From positions 1-5,887 of the forward strand of contig CALJBY010000138.1 of assembly GCA_938024025.1 (NCBI GenBank): a DNA stretch of 5,887 nt, read 5' to 3'. Under the pieces are notes generated by a model. That model saw only the letters and a program-made list of their open reading frames with translations. It was not told the origin of the DNA and did not search any database. Below, piece after piece: positions 1 through 5,887 of the stretch. Positions within the stretch are counted from its first letter, which is position 1. Each line of letters begins with the position of its first letter. Position numbers and translations under genes: made by a program. This DNA comes from an uncultured bacterium (GTDB lineage: Bacteria > Desulfobacterota > WTBG01).

Positions 1-701
1 GGATGGGTACTACTCTACCTCTTGACTCGGGCCTGGGAATCAAGCCAATGAGTGTTGCTGCAACAAAGCAGCTCGTCCGTTCCGCCCTTGACTATGCCCT
101 TGCCAACAACAGGAAAAGTGTTACCTTTGTCACCAAGGGAAATATCATGAAGTTCACCGAGGGTGCATTTAGGTCATGGGCATATGATGTCGTACGTGAT
201 GAATACCCTGACAGGATCATAACCGAGCAGGAAATCAGGGAGAAGTATGGGGGTAAACAACCGGATAAACAACTGATCGTGAAAGACCGGCTTGCTGATG
301 ACATGTTTCAGCAAGTACTCCTCTACCCGGAGCGATACGATGTAATTGCCGCACCTAACCTCAATGGTGACTATCTTTCTGATGCCCTTGCGGCTCAAGT
401 AGGCGGGATCGGCATTGCACCGGGCGCAAACATTGGTCATCATAGGGGCGTTTTTGAAGCCACGCATGGTACCGCACCAGATATAGCAGGAAAAAACAAG
501 GCAAACCCAACCGGTTTGCTGCTTTCAGCGGCACTTATGCTCGACTACATGGGCTGGTTGGAAGCAGCGCAACTACTAAGAAACGCTGTTGAAACTACCA
601 TTGCATCCAGAAAGGTAACCGAAGATCTTGGTCTCCACTCACACGATGCAACAGTCCTCTCTACTAATGAATTTGGAAAGGCCGTTTTGGATAACTGCTG
701 A
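1..701 (+). CDS. icd: Isocitrate dehydrogenase, C-terminal part, NAD-type coenzyme residues (5' end outside window)
   Basis: This gene encodes the C-terminal ~232 residues of a homodimeric isocitrate dehydrogenase, which oxidatively decarboxylates isocitrate to 2-oxoglutarate in the cytoplasm. The first visible Met (base 3) lies near E. coli Icd residue 183, so it is internal and about 180 residues are missing upstream. Visible motifs, numbered from that Met, are KGNIMKFTEG (Lys45 = E. coli Lys230), the metal-binding Asp99, Asp123 and Asp127 (= Asp283, Asp307, Asp311) in NLNGDYLSDALAAQ, and HGTAP at 155-159. KGNIMKFTEG separates it from isopropylmalate dehydrogenase. The coenzyme positions are Asp160, Ile161, Ala167, Glu207 and Leu211, where NADP-dependent E. 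coli Icd has Lys344, Tyr345, Val351, Tyr391 and Arg395. Asp-Ile-Ala is the known NAD-preferring state, so the likely reaction is NAD-dependent. The E. coli regulatory Ser113 is not visible. It ends 61 bases before fumC on the same strand with no clear terminator between, so co-transcription is likely. The family call is very secure; NAD preference is inferred from residues. Confidence 0.96.
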   Translation, partial: MGTTLPLDSGLGIKPMSVAATKQLVRSALDYALANNRKSVTFVTKGNIMKFTEGAFRSWAYDVVRDEYPDRIITEQEIREKYGGKQPDKQLIVKDRLADDMFQQVLLYPERYDVIAAPNLNGDYLSDALAAQVGGIGIAPGANIGHHRGVFEATHGTAPDIAGKNKANPTGLLLSAALMLDYMGWLEAAQLLRNAVETTIASRKVTEDLGLHSHDATVLSTNEFGKAVLDNC

Positions 702-748
702 ACGCCTTCCTTCAAACTCACCTTATCGAGATAGCTGTTCTCTTTAAT

Positions 749-753
749 GGAGG
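749..753 (+). promoter_or_regulatory. Shine-Dalgarno site of fumC
   Basis: GGAGG lies 9 bases before the ATG at 763 but only 3 bases before an in-frame TTG at 757. The spacing decides for ATG 763 as the fumC start. Confidence 0.8.
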
Positions 754-762
754 TCGTTGCCT

Positions 763-2172
763 ATGTCACCTCATAGGACCAGTGAAGTCAGAATAGAAAC
801 GGATAGCATGGGTACAATTGAAGTGCCTGCAGATTGTTTGTGGGGTGCCCAAACCCAAAGATCCCTTAAGTATTTCAGTATTGGTTCCGACCTTATACCG
901 GCAGAGGTGATCGAAGCGCTTGCCATAGTGAAAAAAGCTGCCGCCATGACCAACCGGGATTTGGGGATACTTCTCAAAGAAAAGGCAGATCTCATTATTA
1001 AGTCTTCAGATGAAATCATCGAAGGAAAATTAACGGAACATTTTCCTCTGCGTGTTTGGATGACGGGAAGCGGAACACAAGCCAACATGAACGTCAATGA
1101 AGTTATTGCCAATCGTGCGAGTGAACTCGTCAATGGTGTTAAGGGAAGCAAAGACCCTATCCACCCGAATGACCACGTCAACATGTCACAGTCCACCAAC
1201 GATGTTTTCCCCACAGCTATGCATATAGCTGCTTCCCGTGCACTCCTTAACCATCTTATCCCGCGTGTGCAAAAGCTCCGCAATGCACTGGAAGAGAAGG
1301 TACGGCAGTGGGCGGACATCGTCAAGATCGGCCGCACCCACCTTCAGGATGCAGTCCCCCTTACCCTGGGCCAGGAGTTTTCAGGATATGTGGTAATGCT
1401 GGATGACAATCTCAAGAGAATTGGATCCGTGCTCCCGGAGCTCTACCAACTGGCGATAGGAGGTACCGCGGTAGGAACCGGCCTTAATGCTCCCCGCGGC
1501 TTTGCAGAAGGTGTGGCACATCAGATTGCAGAGATTACCGGTTTGCCTTTCCTGTCAGCACCTAATAAGTTTGCACTTATGGGCGCCCACGATGCCCTAG
1601 TAATTACCAGCGGGGTAGTGAAAACCCTGGCATGCTCACTGTACAAGATTGCTAACGATATCCGTCTGCTTGCCAGCGGCCCACGCTGTGGCATTCATGA
1701 ACTTGAGTTACCATCGAATGAGCCGGGATCATCGATTATGCCGGGAAAAGTGAATCCAACCCAGTGCGAAGCCATGGCAATGGTTGCCGTTCAGGTCATG
1801 GGCTACGATGCTGCCGTAACCTTTGCAGGAGCGAGTGGTTATCTGGAAATGAACGTTTACAAGCCGATGATGATTTTTAACGTTATACAGTCGATACGGA
1901 TCATTTCAGATACGTGCAATAACTTTACCGATTTCCTCGTAAAGGACCTTCACCTGAATGAGAAGCAGATACGTGCTTTCCTCGGCACTTCACCAATGCT
2001 TGTAACCGTCTTAAATCCCGTGATCGGCTATGATAAGGCTGCAGAAGTTGCACATCTGGCGATGGAAAAAGAGATTTCTCTCAAAGAGGCGTGTATTGAG
2101 CTGGGTTATGTTTCTGCTGATGAGTTTGACCGCCTCGTAGATCCGCATAAGATGGCCCACCCGTTTGATTGA
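763..2172 (+). CDS. fumC: Class II fumarate hydratase (fumarase C)
   Basis: Fumarase C reversibly hydrates fumarate to L-malate as an oxygen-stable, cluster-free homotetramer in the cytoplasm. At 469 residues it is complete and close to E. coli FumC (467). It shows GSGTQANMN (102-110), the B-site HPND (His134, Asn136, Asp137), GRTHLQDA with catalytic His193 (= E. coli His188), and the superfamily signature [11 protein letters not shown] (322-332) with catalytic Ser323 (= Ser318) and Lys329. The continuation [10 protein letters not shown] is typical of fumarase; the related aspartate ammonia-lyases and argininosuccinate lyases differ here. An in-frame TTG at 757 would add two residues, but GGAGG at 749-753 is correctly spaced only for ATG 763. 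It follows icd by 61 bases and converges with sdhB, whose complex makes or uses the same fumarate. No residue expected for activity is missing. Confidence 0.98.
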   Translation: MSPHRTSEVRIETDSMGTIEVPADCLWGAQTQRSLKYFSIGSDLIPAEVIEALAIVKKAAAMTNRDLGILLKEKADLIIKSSDEIIEGKLTEHFPLRVWMTGSGTQANMNVNEVIANRASELVNGVKGSKDPIHPNDHVNMSQSTNDVFPTAMHIAASRALLNHLIPRVQKLRNALEEKVRQWADIVKIGRTHLQDAVPLTLGQEFSGYVVMLDDNLKRIGSVLPELYQLAIGGTAVGTGLNAPRGFAEGVAHQIAEITGLPFLSAPNKFALMGAHDALVITSGVVKTLACSLYKIANDIRLLASGPRCGIHELELPSNEPGSSIMPGKVNPTQCEAMAMVAVQVMGYDAAVTFAGASGYLEMNVYKPMMIFNVIQSIRIISDTCNNFTDFLVKDLHLNEKQIRAFLGTSPMLVTVLNPVIGYDKAAEVAHLAMEKEISLKEACIELGYVSADEFDRLVDPHKMAHPFD

Positions 2173-2211
2173 TGCAATGGTTATGAGGGGAACTGCTCAA
2201 GTGATCCTGTT

Positions 2212-2229
2212 TTTCCCTGTACGGGGAGA
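2212..2229 (+). terminator. Weak hairpin in the convergent fumC/sdhB gap
   Basis: The fumC transcript could form a 7-bp stem here, UUUCCCU pairing with GGGGAGA around a GUAC loop, with two G-U pairs. A run of seven T (2239-2245) follows only after ten intervening bases and lies inside the sdhB 3' end, so the match to an intrinsic terminator is poor. Read on the minus strand the stem is shorter and is followed by A, not U. The whole gap between the two stop codons is 57 bases and holds nothing else recognisable. Confidence 0.22.
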
Positions 2230-2937
2230 TTATGGTGCTTTTTTTGAATCATAGATTTTCTTCTTAACACGTCCCAGGGATTGTGTTACCTGAATCTCTT
2301 TCGGACATACTTCCGTACACTTTCCATGTGTCTTACATCCCCAAATAGCGTTTTCATCATCGAGGAGTTCCATTCTCTTCCCTTTCTGCCGGTCACGTGA
2401 ATCGAAAAGATAGCGGAAGGCCCGCAAGAGTGCAGCGGGGCCAAGAAACTGCTGATTGTCTTCAAGGATTGGACAGGCTGCAGTGCAGCAACCACATAAA
2501 ATACAGCGAATGGCTTCGTCAAAGGCCATGCGCTCTTCAGGGCTCTGAAGGCGTTCCTTTTCCGGTGCAGGATCGTCTGGCAGGAGGTAGGGCCAAATCC
2601 CACGGTATTTTTCAAAGAAGGCAGTCAGGTCAACCAGGAGGTCTTTGAGAACGGGAAATTGGGGAAGGGGTTCGATGAGAAGAGGCCCCTCACCATAATC
2701 TTTAATGAGACGCTGGCAGGCAAGGGCACATATACCATTAATGCGCATTGCGTCAGAACCACAAACACCATGGGCACAGGACATGCGATAGGTCAGTGAA
2801 GAGTCCTGCTCCCAGCGAATCCGGTTCAAGCAATCCAGAATTTTATCAGTTGGTTCAGCTTCTACCTGATATTCCTGATAGCGGGGTTGTCTCTCTTTCG
2901 CTGGATCATAGCGAAATATCTTAAAGGTATGCTTCAC
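2230..2937 (-). CDS. sdhB: Succinate dehydrogenase/fumarate reductase iron-sulfur subunit
   Basis: SdhB carries electrons from the FAD of SdhA through three iron-sulfur clusters to the membrane quinone site. With a GTG start it has 235 residues, close to E. coli SdhB (238). The N-terminal plant-ferredoxin-type domain (about 1-105) has [2Fe-2S] ligand positions Cys54, Cys59, Asp62 and Cys74; Asp as third ligand also occurs in E. coli SdhB. The C-terminal domain has Cys145, Cys148, Cys151 and Cys211 for [4Fe-4S], and Cys155, Cys201 and Cys207 for [3Fe-4S]. Where E. coli SdhB has WW (163-164) and His207 near the quinone, this protein has Glu159-Asp160 and Lys202. A TTG at 2967 would overlap sdhA by 17 bases and has no ribosome site. 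GTG 2937 has GAAGGA 7 bases upstream and is preferred. The gene follows sdhA by 13 bases, so they form one operon. No anchor gene (sdhC/sdhD) follows; fumC converges instead. Direction (succinate oxidation or fumarate reduction) cannot be told from sequence. Confidence 0.96.
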   Translation of the reverse strand: MKHTFKIFRYDPAKERQPRYQEYQVEAEPTDKILDCLNRIRWEQDSSLTYRMSCAHGVCGSDAMRINGICALACQRLIKDYGEGPLLIEPLPQFPVLKDLLVDLTAFFEKYRGIWPYLLPDDPAPEKERLQSPEERMAFDEAIRCILCGCCTAACPILEDNQQFLGPAALLRAFRYLFDSRDRQKGKRMELLDDENAIWGCKTHGKCTEVCPKEIQVTQSLGRVKKKIYDSKKAP

Positions 2938-2944
2938 GGCAGGT

Positions 2945-2950
2945 TCCTTC
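2945..2950 (-). promoter_or_regulatory. Shine-Dalgarno site of sdhB
   Basis: On the minus strand GAAGGA directly follows the sdhA stop codon and stands 7 bases before the GTG at 2937. It supports GTG rather than the upstream TTG (2967) as the sdhB start. Confidence 0.75.
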
Positions 2951-4675
2951 TTAATAGGTACGTGCAACAGGTTTAAAACGGGTGATCTGAACCGGTTTAG
3001 TGGTAATCTCCATGCCCCCGCTACCGGTAGCTACCAGGGTGTGATGAAGAAAATCTTGGTCGTTTCGCTCCGGATAATCTTCCCGGTAGTGGGCGCCCCT
3101 GCTCTCCCTTCGATGCAAAGCGCTCAGAACAATTACCTCAGCACAGTTGAGGAGATGCTCACCTTCCAGTGCTTCAATGAGTTCCAGATTAAAGTGTCTG
3201 TCTCTGCAGGAAAGTCCGATGTCCCGGTAGCGGTGTTTAAGCTCAGTTATCTTCACCTGTGCAGTTTCAAGACCCCGGTGATCACGAAACACGGAGCAGT
3301 GATCAGTCATTAACTCCTGTAGTTCCCTTCGAATAGCAGGCACCCGTTCTTTGCCCCGTGCTGCCAGCAGTTTTTCAATTGTATCCCTGCCGGAACCGGG
3401 AGAGTCAGGCTTGTCATGGGTCACACCGCCATCCTGCAGGGAGGAGAGGATTGCCTTTCCTGCGCGACGTCCAAATACTACCAGGTCCAAAAGTGAATTA
3501 CATCCCAAACGGTTGGCACCGTGCACAGAGACGCAGGACGATTCCCCGGCTGCAAAAAGGCCCGGTACCGGTTTATGTTCATCTGCACCAAGGACCCTGC
3601 CATCGACATCCGTTGGAATCCCCCCCATGATATAGTGGCAGGTCGGCTGGACAGGAACGGGTTCGTGCACAGGATCAACTCCCGCATAGATCGTAGCAAA
3701 AGAGGCAATTTCCCAGAGGCGTTCTTTAATTTTTTCGGGCCCGAGGGCGGTCAGGTCCAGGTGCACGTAATCACTGCCACCAACACCGTTTCCTTCACGG
3801 ATTTCACGGACGATAGCACGGGATACTATGTCACGGGGTGCAAGGTCCTTGATGACAGGAGCATAGCGTTCCATAAAGCGCTCACCGTGGCGATTGAGCA
3901 GTATACCACCTTCGCCCCGGGCTGCTTCGCTCATCAAAATACCCAGTCCTTTGATCCCCGTGGGGTGGAATTGGAGACATTCCATGTCCTGGAGGGGGAG
4001 ACCTTTTTGCAGGACAATCGAGAGGGCATCACCCGTATTAGAAAAGCAGTTAGAGGTGGTCTTATAGATTTTACCCGCCCCCCCCGTAGCAAGCAGGAGT
4101 GCACGTGTGTGTACTGCATGAATTTTACCGGTTGCTAGCTCCAAGAGTACAACACCCACGCATCTCGTGGCGTTGAAAAGAAGATCGATCATGATGAACT
4201 CAGCATAGCACTGCACCCCTGCTTTTATGGACTGCTCAAAGAGGGTATCAAGAATTATCCTGCCCGTTCGGTCCGACGCATAGCAGGCCCGCTTTACCGG
4301 AGCTTTGCCGAAATCGCGTGTATGGCCGCCAAAGGCACGCTGGGCAATGGTGCCTTCAGCTGTACGGCTGAAGGGAACGCCCATATGCTCAAGTTCAATG
4401 ATAGCACGGGGAGCATCACGAACCATTATCTCAATGGCATCCTGATCGCCAAGAAAGTCACTTCCCTTCACGGTATCAAACATATGCCATTCCCACCTGT
4501 CTTCCTCTTCATTGCCCAGTGCAGCAGTTATCCCGCCCTGGGCTGCACCGGAATGGGAACGTGTCGGGAAAACTTTGCTTACGATGGCTACATCCGCATG
4601 AGCTGCGAGCTCAACTGCTGCACGCAAACCCGCAATACCTGAACCGATAATGACAACATCATGTTTCATGGGCAA
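2951..4675 (-). CDS. sdhA: Succinate dehydrogenase/fumarate reductase flavoprotein subunit
   Basis: SdhA is the catalytic subunit of complex II, interconverting succinate and fumarate on covalently bound FAD at the cytoplasmic face of the membrane. The 574 residues span the full family length (E. coli SdhA 588) and end in RTY as in E. coli. Visible parts are the dinucleotide-binding VVIIGSGIAG (7-16), FPTRSH with His41 as the expected covalent FAD attachment, AAQGGITAALGN, ATGGAGKIY (196-204), QFHPTG with His237, the catalytic Arg281 in LAPRDIV, His347 in PTCHYIMGG, and HGANRLG with Arg389. The sequence resembles the E. coli/mitochondrial type more than the classical fumarate reductases. Cys392 replaces the Gly or Ala common in GANRLGxNSLLD. 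Two starts are possible. TTG 4675 has AAGGA 9 bases upstream, while ATG 4669 would be 15 bases from it, so TTG is preferred; the difference is two residues. It is followed by sdhB after 13 bases and preceded by a 250-base gap with no sdhC/sdhD. G-runs of 8 and 7 lie inside the gene. Confidence 0.97.
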   Translation of the reverse strand: MPMKHDVVIIGSGIAGLRAAVELAAHADVAIVSKVFPTRSHSGAAQGGITAALGNEEEDRWEWHMFDTVKGSDFLGDQDAIEIMVRDAPRAIIELEHMGVPFSRTAEGTIAQRAFGGHTRDFGKAPVKRACYASDRTGRIILDTLFEQSIKAGVQCYAEFIMIDLLFNATRCVGVVLLELATGKIHAVHTRALLLATGGAGKIYKTTSNCFSNTGDALSIVLQKGLPLQDMECLQFHPTGIKGLGILMSEAARGEGGILLNRHGERFMERYAPVIKDLAPRDIVSRAIVREIREGNGVGGSDYVHLDLTALGPEKIKERLWEIASFATIYAGVDPVHEPVPVQPTCHYIMGGIPTDVDGRVLGADEHKPVPGLFAAGESSCVSVHGANRLGCNSLLDLVVFGRRAGKAILSSLQDGGVTHDKPDSPGSGRDTIEKLLAARGKERVPAIRRELQELMTDHCSVFRDHRGLETAQVKITELKHRYRDIGLSCRDRHFNLELIEALEGEHLLNCAEVIVLSALHRRESRGAHYREDYPERNDQDFLHHTLVATGSGGMEITTKPVQITRFKPVARTY

Positions 4676-4684
4676 AAGTATGAT

Positions 4685-4689
4685 TCCTT
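4685..4689 (-). promoter_or_regulatory. Shine-Dalgarno site of sdhA
   Basis: Minus-strand AAGGA lies 9 bases before TTG 4675 and 15 bases before ATG 4669, favouring the TTG start. It sits inside a 10-base perfect palindrome, CCTTATAAGG (4686-4695 with the flanking base), which might weakly affect access to the site. Confidence 0.6.
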
Positions 4690-4747
4690 ATAAGGGAGAG
4701 CTAAAAGAGGGCAAACGATAATCCCTTAAACATTCTTACTCCAGGAT

Positions 4748-4776
4748 TTTTTAACATTGCTCGCAGGATAAATCAA
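4748..4776 (-). promoter_or_regulatory. Possible sigma-70-like promoter for sdhAB
   Basis: On the minus strand TTGATT (4776-4771) and TAAAAA (4753-4748) are separated by 17 bases, each matching four of six bases of the -35 and -10 consensus. It lies about 75 bases upstream of the sdhA start, which leaves room for a leader. The match is modest and could arise by chance. The rest of the motA-sdhA gap (4676-4925) shows no convincing motA terminator and no ORF of the size of an anchor subunit. Confidence 0.3.
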
Positions 4777-4781
4777 GCAAT
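4756..4781. repeat. Inverted repeat overlapping the possible sdhA promoter
   Basis: Plus-strand arms ATTGCTCG (4756-4763) and CAAGCAAT (4774-4781) match as inverted repeats at seven of eight positions around a 10-base centre. On the minus-strand RNA the mismatch becomes a U-G pair, giving an 8-bp stem. It covers the spacer and -35 of the candidate promoter, so an operator for a dimeric regulator is a reasonable reading. It is not followed by a U-run on either strand, which argues against a terminator. Confidence 0.4.
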
Positions 4782-4925
4782 ATGAGGGCTTCTCTTTTCT
4801 GTGGTTGGTGCGAACGCTGAGGAATAATTCACGCCAGGAAAGGAACGGTCCTTATCAGATGGGTCCTTGCATACGTAAAGGGAGACAGCACATTTTTGTA
4901 GCTCGTGAAAGGGTACGGTAACGCC

Positions 4926-5846
4926 TTATGCTTGAGATTGTTTCAGCCGGGGTTGTCCTTCAGGTGGTTGGGCTACACCTTCAGGGAGTATCATAAACTT
5001 TTTCTGAATACTTTGCAAAGATACCAAACGGCTTCTGCGGGATGATGGCGTAAGAAAAGACTTTAACTTTCTTTCTAATATTCTTGGTTTAATTTCACTT
5101 TCTATTGCAATAACACCTTCCATAATAATCTTCTGGAGAACAAGCTCCTGATGGGTCCTTTCCCTGATATTCTCCGCGAAGGGAATAAAGAAGAAATTTG
5201 AGAGAACAATACCATAGAGCGTTGAAGTAAGTGCAATAGGCAGTGTCGCCAGGATAATTTCAGTATCGCCGACACCTGAAAGCATGCTGATAAGACCCAC
5301 CACACTACCTACCAACCCAAAAGCGGGGGCTATCTCAGCCATGGTTCTCAAAATGCGTTCGGTTTCTTCCCGGCGTATCTTAAAGAAATTGATTTCAGTA
5401 GTTAAAAAATCTCTAATCTGTGGTCCCCGGAAATTATCCACCAGGAAGCCCAGGGCACGTCGTAAGAAGAGCATTGATGTCTCTTCTTCATCCTCCTGGA
5501 GGGAAAGAACTCCCCGCATCTTCCTCTTAACCGACAGATCAACCATAATCTCAACAATTTCTTCCGGTTCTTTTACCTTTCTGGTATAGGACGAGAGCAC
5601 TACTTTGGAGAGAATAGTGAGTCGTTTTGTCTGAAAGGAGATGAGGGTTGCACCAAGGGTTCCACCACAAACGATCAATATCCCGGCGGCATTAAAGTAT
5701 AATCCTACATTACCATGAAAGAGAAAACCCGCACAAAAGAGGCTGAGACAAATGATAAGCCCAAAAATGTTTTTGCTTCCCACCGCTACTGTGGTTATTC
5801 CCCTGACCAGTGAAAATGGCAAACGAAACAGTCTGATGATACCCAT
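4926..5846 (-). CDS. motA: MotA-type flagellar stator (ion channel) subunit
   Basis: MotA subunits surround MotB in the inner membrane; the complex passes H+ or Na+ and drives flagellar rotation through FliG. The 306 residues fit the MotA/PomA family. There are two membrane segments at about 27-44 and 50-71, ending in the family motif GGTLGATLISF (61-71). A cytoplasmic domain follows with the charged KRKMRGVLSLQEDEEE region (107-122) and LRRAL. Two further membrane segments lie at about 172-190 and 201-224. Pro174 in APAFGLVGSVVGL and Pro222 match E. coli MotA Pro173 and Pro222, which are needed for torque. TLYG (209-212) is typical of the shorter MotA/PomA/MotP branch; ExbB/TolQ proteins have three membrane segments and lack GGTLGATLISF. 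A basic ~26-residue N-terminal extension and a Pro/Gln-rich tail (about 287-306) are additions. No motB follows; downstream is a 250-base gap and then sdhA. ATG 5846 has a good ribosome site. Ion specificity is not resolved. Confidence 0.9.
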   Translation of the reverse strand: MGIIRLFRLPFSLVRGITTVAVGSKNIFGLIICLSLFCAGFLFHGNVGLYFNAAGILIVCGGTLGATLISFQTKRLTILSKVVLSSYTRKVKEPEEIVEIMVDLSVKRKMRGVLSLQEDEEETSMLFLRRALGFLVDNFRGPQIRDFLTTEINFFKIRREETERILRTMAEIAPAFGLVGSVVGLISMLSGVGDTEIILATLPIALTSTLYGIVLSNFFFIPFAENIRERTHQELVLQKIIMEGVIAIESEIKPRILERKLKSFLTPSSRRSRLVSLQSIQKKFMILPEGVAQPPEGQPRLKQSQA

Positions 5847-5853
5847 AGTTATA

Positions 5854-5865
5854 TCCTTTCCCTCC
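5854..5865 (-). promoter_or_regulatory. Shine-Dalgarno region of motA
   Basis: On the minus strand AAGGA (5858-5854) lies 7 bases before ATG 5846, and GGAGGG just upstream (5865-5860) is a second, more distant match. The closer one fits best and supports this start. The remaining bases to the window edge show nothing recognisable. Confidence 0.75.
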
Positions 5866-5887
5866 GTTAATAGTACCTTGTGGTAGT

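Noticed and set aside
3..701. Reading the Met at base 3 as the true start of a short dehydrogenase
   Set aside because: The alignment begins mid-domain and lacks the N-terminal half of the enzyme; the gene is simply cut by the window edge.
771..1337. 188-codon open frame on the minus strand inside fumC
   Set aside because: It lies opposite conserved fumarase sequence; the Ser/Arg-rich composition is typical of an antisense shadow.
2951..2967. 17-base overlap of sdhA and sdhB if sdhB starts at TTG 2967
   Set aside because: That TTG has no ribosome site, while GTG 2937 has a well-placed one and gives the usual SdhB N-terminus.
3521..4138. 205-codon open frame on the plus strand inside sdhA
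   Set aside because: It is antisense to strongly conserved SdhA sequence, its translation resembles no family, and it has no ribosome site of note. It is a shadow of the real gene.
4840..4853. Short inverted repeat AAGGA-ACGG-TCCTT in the motA-sdhA gap
   Set aside because: The 5-bp stem has no U-run after it on either strand, so it does not qualify as a terminator and is within chance expectation.
4858..5160. 11-base repeat GATGGGTCCTT at 4858-4868 and inside motA at 5150-5160
   Set aside because: A few repeated 11-mers are expected by chance in a window of this length, and the flanks do not match.

Overview
The window is bacterial DNA carrying four central-metabolism genes and one flagellar-stator-type gene. 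The G+C content looks intermediate, and the coding regions are tightly packed with clear Shine-Dalgarno sites. The proteins are recognisable members of well-known families, but nothing here fixes the phylum. A Gram-negative, motile or formerly motile bacterium is likely. A deep-branching lineage such as a planctomycete is possible, but that is only a guess.

Layout: the plus strand holds the 3' part of an isocitrate dehydrogenase gene (icd, cut by the left edge). After 61 bases comes a complete class II fumarase (fumC), probably in the same transcript. The minus strand holds, in order of transcription, a MotA-type stator subunit (4926-5846), a 250-base gap with possible control elements, then sdhA and sdhB (succinate dehydrogenase flavoprotein and iron-sulfur subunits, 13 bases apart). 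fumC and sdhB converge on a 57-base gap.

Function: isocitrate dehydrogenase, succinate dehydrogenase/fumarate reductase and fumarase catalyse isocitrate to 2-oxoglutarate, succinate to/from fumarate, and fumarate to/from malate. The window is therefore a TCA-cycle cluster split over two convergent transcription units. Three details depart from the E. coli picture. The isocitrate dehydrogenase carries NAD-type rather than NADP-type coenzyme residues. SdhA and SdhB have no membrane-anchor genes beside them. SdhB lacks the Trp and His residues found near the quinone site of E. coli ubiquinone-reducing complex II. Together these suggest a TCA segment tuned for NADH production and a different quinone or a different anchor, but this is inference.

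I found no RNA genes, insertion sequences, CRISPR arrays or clearly novel system. The region is mostly ordinary core metabolism with some informative residue-level and arrangement-level oddities.
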